Positions 58,354 to 64,000 of a DNA stretch of 64,000 nt are shown in pieces. The position numbers were made by a program, and so were the translations under genes. The stretch spans positions 15,118,896 to 15,182,895 of the forward strand of contig OY365810.1 in assembly GCA_959347315.1 (NCBI GenBank), given 5' to 3'. The first letter of the stretch is position 1. Every line of letters starts with the position of its first letter. This DNA comes from Bimastos eiseni. Lineage: Eukaryota; Annelida; Clitellata; Crassiclitellata; Lumbricidae. The notes beneath the pieces were generated by a model, which was not told the origin of the DNA, made no database searches, and worked only from the letters and a program-made list of their open reading frames with translations.

Positions 58354-58554
58354 TCAGATGATGGTGCCAAAGAGTTTTGGAGGAAAGTGTTGCAGGAGTT
58401 ATGTGAAACTCACACAGGCATCTGTCACATGAGGTGGCTGACCTTGGATGCAGTTATAGAAAATCTCTGCAACACAAGGGTTTCCAAAACAATGCGTCAC
58501 AGATAACGTGGATTTTTAGACTTCACTGAAAGCTTAATGGCATTAATAACAAAA

Positions 58555-59308
58555 CATATCATCTTGGTTCAAAAAGACAGGCAAGAGATTGCTGTTCAGA
58601 ATTTTTTAAAGGCATGAAAAAAAATACTGAAGACACTGTGATTTATTCCATCATCAATTACCAAAGAACATGTCATAACAGGACTTCTCCTGCAGCATTT
58701 TTCATGGGAAGAAAGCTATATATATATTCATTATTGGACCTTCTATTTTTACAGGTTCATACAGAAGTGAAAAGCAATATGATGCAACACAACAAGTTAA
58801 TCAACATGAACTGGATCGCAGTTCAACATTGAAGACAGTGCTTTAGCGCATTAATGTGGTCATGGTTCCAGCTGGAAGGAGGCAATACTTCTCTTGGGTC
58901 TGTTTCTTGGGAGATCTAGAGGCAAAATGGCATCAGGATCATTAGCATGTCCGACATTGCTCAGATGAAGAGAATTTAACTTGTGGAATGCAGGAACTGT
59001 GGGAATTCAGGGATGGGATGGGAACATACAATCAGGAGGTTACCTTGGAGGAAAATTCAGCGGTTCACAGTAGGACGCTGGTGAGTCGCACGACAACAGA
59101 ACCTCTGTTGGTATGCAAGAACCTGATCAGTCCCAGGCTGCAAAATTGGACATTCTGTGTTCACAAGAAGCTGAGCATCTACAAAGGGACAAGGGGTGGG
59201 ACATCACACAAACAAAGGAGCCATCGAGAGCAGTTTTGCCAAGACATGTAGTTAAGAAACATGAATGGCTTAAGGACTATTTAGGCCTACTGTATGTGAC
59301 CTGTGCTT
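58555..59308 (+). pseudogene. Decayed Ty3/gypsy pol 3' part (integrase C-terminal region)
   Basis: Across frames the plus strand reads A-V-Q-N-F / F-K-G-M-K-K-N-T-E-D-T, then N-Y-Q-R-T-C-H-N-R-T-S-P-A-A-F-F-M-G-R-K-L, then L-D-L-L. This matches the integrase stretch NGxAExxVQxxKxxMKK...YRxTPHxxTGxSPAELLxGRxLRxxLDLL. Further down, H-E-W-L-K-D-Y-L at about 59260 resembles the usual RxRxxPxxLKDYV end of these polyproteins. Stops and frame changes make it non-functional. No LTRs were found. Confidence 0.7.
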
Positions 59309-59319
59309 AAACAGTTCAG

Positions 59320-60125
59320 AAAAACTTTAATTAAATCTTATATGATTTAGACAAATAGGACATTAGCTTTGTAGTATGCGGTCCACCACGCGTACAGATT
59401 TGGGGTACTACCTGGGACTCAACTATTCTATTCTGAGGTGCTTTTGGGGAGAAACATACAGTCTGTCTTCCAACTGAATTGTAACAAACTGCACATTTCA
59501 ATTAAACTATATATTAAATGTTTTGTGAAATGAATATAATAAAAACAACTGAATAAGTATTTGTGTTGGTTACAGATAGGATAATCTTCCAAAAATCCTT
59601 AAATGATCATCAAAAGTGATCATTCAATGTGCTCAATGCCAGTCTATAAACTGGCAAATCAGACCTCAAATTTTGCTTTGCTTAAAAATGCATGCATACT
59701 TAGATGGTAGCTATATCAAGCACTTTTGGCTGAAATGTAACAGAACTAAAAGGACTGGGGTAAAACATTTCATAAGCATGTCATGAGCTACCTCAAATTT
59801 GTTAATGCTCTACGTTAACGCTCTGACGTCTGATGGACCCCTGCCCCTAGTACACGTCCAAGACTTGTACACGCTGCCACTTCGTAAGCTGGTCTTGGCT
59901 TGTTTCACAGAAACTGAATCGTGTACAAACATGGTCGCATTCGGGAACCATATATGGAAACGTATTGGCTACAACTGCATATATATAACTGCACTTAACA
60001 AGCATATTCATAGCTCATTATAGCGGTATACAGATCAGTCAATTTGGTAAAATATGGTTTTAGCGCCTGTAATTATTCTGTGTGTTTGATGTCAGGCTAC
60101 ATATGCATTTCAGGCTACATACACA
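59320..60125. other. Non-coding stretch
   Basis: Nothing supportable seen. Confidence 0.3.
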
Positions 60126-60129
60126 TGTA

Positions 60130-60235
60130 CTTTCATCACATCCATCTTCTATTTATATGTTATCCCTTTCATCACATCCAGCTTCTATTTATGTATGATT
60201 CTTTTCATCACATCCAGCTTCTATATTCATAAACT
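60130..60235 (-). repeat. Foldback-family repeats (inverted orientation)
   Basis: Three units of TTTCATCACATCCA(G/T)CTTCTAT(T) spaced about 35 bp. Confidence 0.75.
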
Positions 60236-60239
60236 AAAA

Positions 60240-62026
60240 TGTTCTATGTAGTGTTTACGTTAACTGTTCAATATAGGGCCTACATTAATAAATAACTATC
60301 GACTCTCAAATCATATTTTACCGTCAATTGTAGTTTGACATGATCACGCCGATAATCTTACCTTTAACCTGAAAACAGTGCCGTATCACCAAACTATGCC
60401 ATAAACTTGTAGGCTGACGAACATAATAGGCAAAACGTTCGGCAAGTTTTCTATACCATGCTGGTGCTTCTACGCTTACCTTCTAGCAATTTGAAGCTTC
60501 AGAGTTTCAACAAGTGTTCGAGAGATTTCCTACGAATATTGTGTCTGCGTAGTTTGGTTAAAATGCACAATGATGCTTCGACAATATACTAACAGTCAGA
60601 AGTCAGATCTACATAGCAGTCAACATGCGTAATTTAGTGTACACCATGGCATTCCCCTACAGTAGGTGTAATGAAATATACTATTAAAAATATAGTACGT
60701 GATCATACAAAACTTTTCGTACAAGCGAGTTAAATAGGTCAACGATGTATGTAACATAGATATATATTGATAGCATAGATATCAATCATATGATAATTAT
60801 TACTGTATCCACTTTTCATGCTTGCGAGAAATTTTGAACCGCGAAATAATTTTTGCTGTGAAAGCAGCCAGACTTTGCAAGCTTAGGTCTATTAATTAAG
60901 ACATAGCCTAATATGAACCGTATGATACTATCAGAGGTGTAACAAGCGGGGGCGGGGGCACCGGCCCCCAGTTTCAAAACGGGGGCAAGGCCCCCAGTTT
61001 TAGTGCTCAGGGCCCCCCATGTGCCCTCCTAATCAGTTCTTTTTTATGTTTCTCCAATGGCTTTTAAAGATGACTTTTATTAAGATAATTTGTGCTTCCC
61101 CATTTTCAAATTTCTATGGGATAAAATTCAAAAAGTGGGGGGCAAAGAAATTTATATTGTTTAATGTTTGCCCGGTTTTAGTAGGCCTATGCAATTTTTA
61201 ACCTTGTAGTCTAAGTCTAAGGCATAGGGCATCATCAAATCACAGTTTTATTGTAGGCCTACACTTGTTAACTTTCTTTCGCACTCGAGCATCTTTGCTG
61301 TAACAAACAAATATTTCATTTAGCTTAATGTACAAATGCAATCTGCAGCCGCAGCTGTGGTATCCTTTAATTAATAGAACGAATAATAAGTCAATCCAGA
61401 ATTTTTCGAGATTCCGGCTGTCGGATGTGTTGATCTACATATATACAATGTAATATGTTATTAGCGAATGCCTGATGATAGGCTTATACCGTCGATCGAC
61501 AGTTTTCGGCGAAAGGAAATAAATAGATCGAACTAGTAAAATATATTGGTGCAATGATACGGAGAAGCAAATTATGAAAAAGAGGAAAAGATGACTATAG
61601 TCTCTATAGTCTGCTTAAGAAATCCCGCTTAAGAGACAGCATAAGTATGAAGTGTTCGCAGCTTTATTTTGTAGCCATGACACGTGGGAACACGCTACCA
61701 GCTCACCATCCCTTAATTATGGTCATATGCTACAGCTAATTTTGTTAGATGGTGCATGTTGAATAAAATCCTTAAGATTTCTTCGTAGCCAAACGTCTCG
61801 ATCATCCCTGACTAATCTCTATAAGTTAATATATAGTCCAATGCAGACAACTAAACACCCAAGAAATTACCAATTTCACTACAATTCTGTAGTGCCTAGA
61901 ATGGATCGATATTATCGAGCTGATCAATCTCTGGCTGCTAATTTTATATGAACATGAAAACTTTATGCAAAATTCCTAACTGTGCCTTCTTATGGTTCAG
62001 TTATAGATAAGGCCCGACAACTCGGG
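60240..62026. other. Non-coding stretch
   Basis: No gene seen. At 60945-61020 a G/C-homopolymer-rich patch (GGGGGCACCGGCCCCCAG and GGGGGCAAGGCCCCCAG) forms a doubled inverted repeat, perhaps the end of an element that I cannot delimit. Confidence 0.35.
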
Positions 62027-62027
62027 C

Positions 62028-63282
62028 AGTGATGGGCACCAACTACTTGACTAGTAGTTAAGACTACTTCCTAACTACTTTCAAAATATGTAGTTATAAC
62101 TACTATTTAACTACTTTAGATGACAAGTAGTTATAACTACTTTTGTAACTACTTTGCTAATGTTATGTCATGGTGCATTGATTGTCACGAAGCAGTAGGC
62201 TTATTAAAATTTATTGCCAGTAGTAATTGCTGACATTCAACTTAAGTAATAAAAATGATCAGAAACACAATGACATCTAATTATAAACAAACAAGGACAA
62301 GAACTACTAGGACATGCTACAAAGCACCCTGATCAGAGCACAGTTTTAGCAGTAACATAAGTCAACTTGTTACAACTACAAAATGTCTAGCCTACAACGT
62401 CCAGAACTGTAAAACTCTTAGAAAATGTTAATGCTCAGAATCAAAATGTAGTGTATATATATTTTACTACAAGTGATATTCTATATCACTGTGTACATCT
62501 CACCTTTTGCTGTCTGCATCAACCGTGCTTCTTCAATTCCTTGTCCTTGTACGTTGCCAATCGCTGCTCAGATCTAATACAATCACTGCAGGGTCTATCC
62601 AGCCAGTAACGGAATGCCTCTCTCTTACCGTCGTGTCTCTGTCTCTGTCTGTCTGTCTCTGTATGTCCCTCTATCTTTCTCTGTCTGTCCCTCTGTCTGT
62701 CTCTGTCTGTCTCTGTCTGTCTCTGTCTGTCTCTGTCTGTCTCTGTCTGTGTCTCTCTCTCACCTCTGTCATTCTTGACTCGACAATCACCTCTCTCAGG
62801 CCCAATTGTAACCCGGCCGCCTACATAATTGTGGTCATCCAGCCGCGTAGGCTGCTTTCCTCATAAACCCCAACCCCTCTAAGACCTCTTTACTCTAGTT
62901 TTTATCGCACAACAATCTCCAGGCATGCCATTAAACAGGCATAATGCCTTAGGCTTTCTCTATAGTTCTGAGATGAACCCTCTTCCTCACAATAGTATGT
63001 GCACATTTTAATGAAACATATAGGGAATTTACTCATGAGATTATTATGGGCAACGTCCATTGTGTTGTGAAATAACAGAAATTCCTGTAAGACGGGACTA
63101 ATAAGTAGGAAAAAATTTAGTTAATGTGAAATATTGTAGTTAACTTAAAACTACGTGATAATAGCAGTTATAACTATTTATTTAACTACTTCTTAAAAAC
63201 TAGTTATAACTATTAGGCAACTACTTCCCTAGTAGTTATAACTACTAGTTAATAACTATAGTAGTTAAAAGTGCCCATTACT
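62028..63282. mobile_element. DNA-transposon remnant with AGTRATGGGCAC ends
   Basis: Left AGTGATGGGCACCAACTACT and right (reverse complement) AGTAATGGGCACTTTTAACT are inverted repeats. Both ends are built of TAGTTATAACTAC/ACTACTT words. About 1.25 kb with a CTGT microsatellite inside. CGACAACT lies five bases left of the element and CGACAGCT immediately right, a possible displaced duplication. No coding capacity. Confidence 0.6.
62632..62761. repeat. CTGTCTCTGT microsatellite
   Basis: Ten-base CTGTCTCTGT units, the last six or so perfect. The Ser/Leu/Cys-rich open frame over it is a repeat translation. Confidence 0.9.
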
Positions 63283-63289
63283 CGACAGC

Positions 63290-64000
63290 TGTGGCGAGTA
63301 TGAAAACCCTCACGAAGTCTGGACGGTTAATTTCCGATAACAGTGTTCTGAAGGCAGATGTCAGCTAAATTGCATTCCTATTCGTGGTATCATGCTCACA
63401 ACCACTCTTAGCATTCATTCTCGTTCCAAGGTTTCGGTTTGGTTCAGTGTGTTTCTAGATCTGTCTCAGTAGTGTCTTATCCCGGTATCCGTCTTGGAGA
63501 AGTCCATGGTTTATGTTTTATGGCTTATGAACGATTGCGGTTGATCACTGGACGATTGATCATTGCGGACGATTGATCTCCGGAGGGTTTATAAAACACG
63601 TTATATTAAACAGACAAAAGATCACTGCCATTTTATTTAATTTTTAATAAAATGAGAAAATAAATATGTTGAAGCGGCTCTCAAGAGTTATTCAACTAGC
63701 GTATAACATAAATGGACAACTGCACTCAAGTAAGTGAGAACATCTGTTTGGGCAAACACTTTCTGACATAAATGTTATTTGTAACGTTTTCTCCATTATG
63801 GGTTTTCTTGTGATTATGAGTTATAACAATTTATATTTACTGTTTATCCTACTCAAAGATCAGAAATTTATATTTAGATACTGCTACCAGAGGTCGTTGA
63901 TTGCTACACATTCGTGTACATCATGTAATAGTTTGCGAGCGAAGTGACATCTAGCGTTGCCGCAAGGACCAATATACGCTGCAGGACTGGAATCTTCCTA
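63290..64000. other. Non-coding stretch
   Basis: Nothing supportable seen up to the window end. ATTG/GACGATTGATC words repeat near 63530-63580. Confidence 0.3.

Overview
The window is eukaryotic: protein-coding exons are split by GT-AG introns, and the sequence is crowded with microsatellites and DNA-transposon remnants. A KCNMB-type channel subunit, a TPPP/p25-alpha gene, a BTB-zinc-finger gene, CR1/L2-like and Ty3/gypsy retroelement remnants, many hAT-type MITEs and frequent TAGGCCTA-like words suggest a marine invertebrate, probably a deuterostome such as an echinoderm. The species assignment is inference only.

Nearly all host genes I can support lie on the minus strand. From left to right: a single exon of a BK-channel beta subunit (1730-2053); a three-exon BTB-C2H2 zinc-finger gene (4795-8434, 588 aa when spliced, all phases match); a three-exon TPPP gene (21444-23834, 252 aa, all phases match); an unrecognised exon encoding nine 57-residue repeats (27969-29854); a coiled-coil first exon (37328-37681); and an unrecognised gene whose large exon (48181-49421) encodes nine 31-34-residue repeats and is in phase with a first exon at 54026-54146, with a coiled-coil exon just upstream (54776-55255).

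The rest is mobile and repetitive DNA. The best preserved element is a complete autonomous hAT transposon (10279-12915) with an uninterrupted 634-residue transposase, terminal inverted repeats and a perfect 8-bp target-site duplication. Non-autonomous hAT-type elements with matching or near-matching 8-bp duplications lie at 9495-9898, 22689-23586, 31130-32044, 32475-32940, 53517-53906 and 57952-58353. Decayed retroelement pieces lie at 27390-27645, 39610-40300, 50937-52262 (LINE reverse transcriptase) and 58555-59308 (Ty3/gypsy integrase); a Tc1/mariner remnant lies at 46630-46870. A 35-bp foldback-type repeat family occurs in both orientations at six or more places, and at 40500-42880 its long inverted arms enclose about 1.6 kb of pure ATAC tetranucleotide repeat.

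The points most worth a second look are the intact hAT copy, the two repeat-protein genes and their parallel layout, an 85-bp intronic minisatellite whose every unit carries 5' splice-site-like motifs on the strand of the adjacent gene, and two U2 snRNA-like fragments that both lack the branch-point-recognition GUAGUA.
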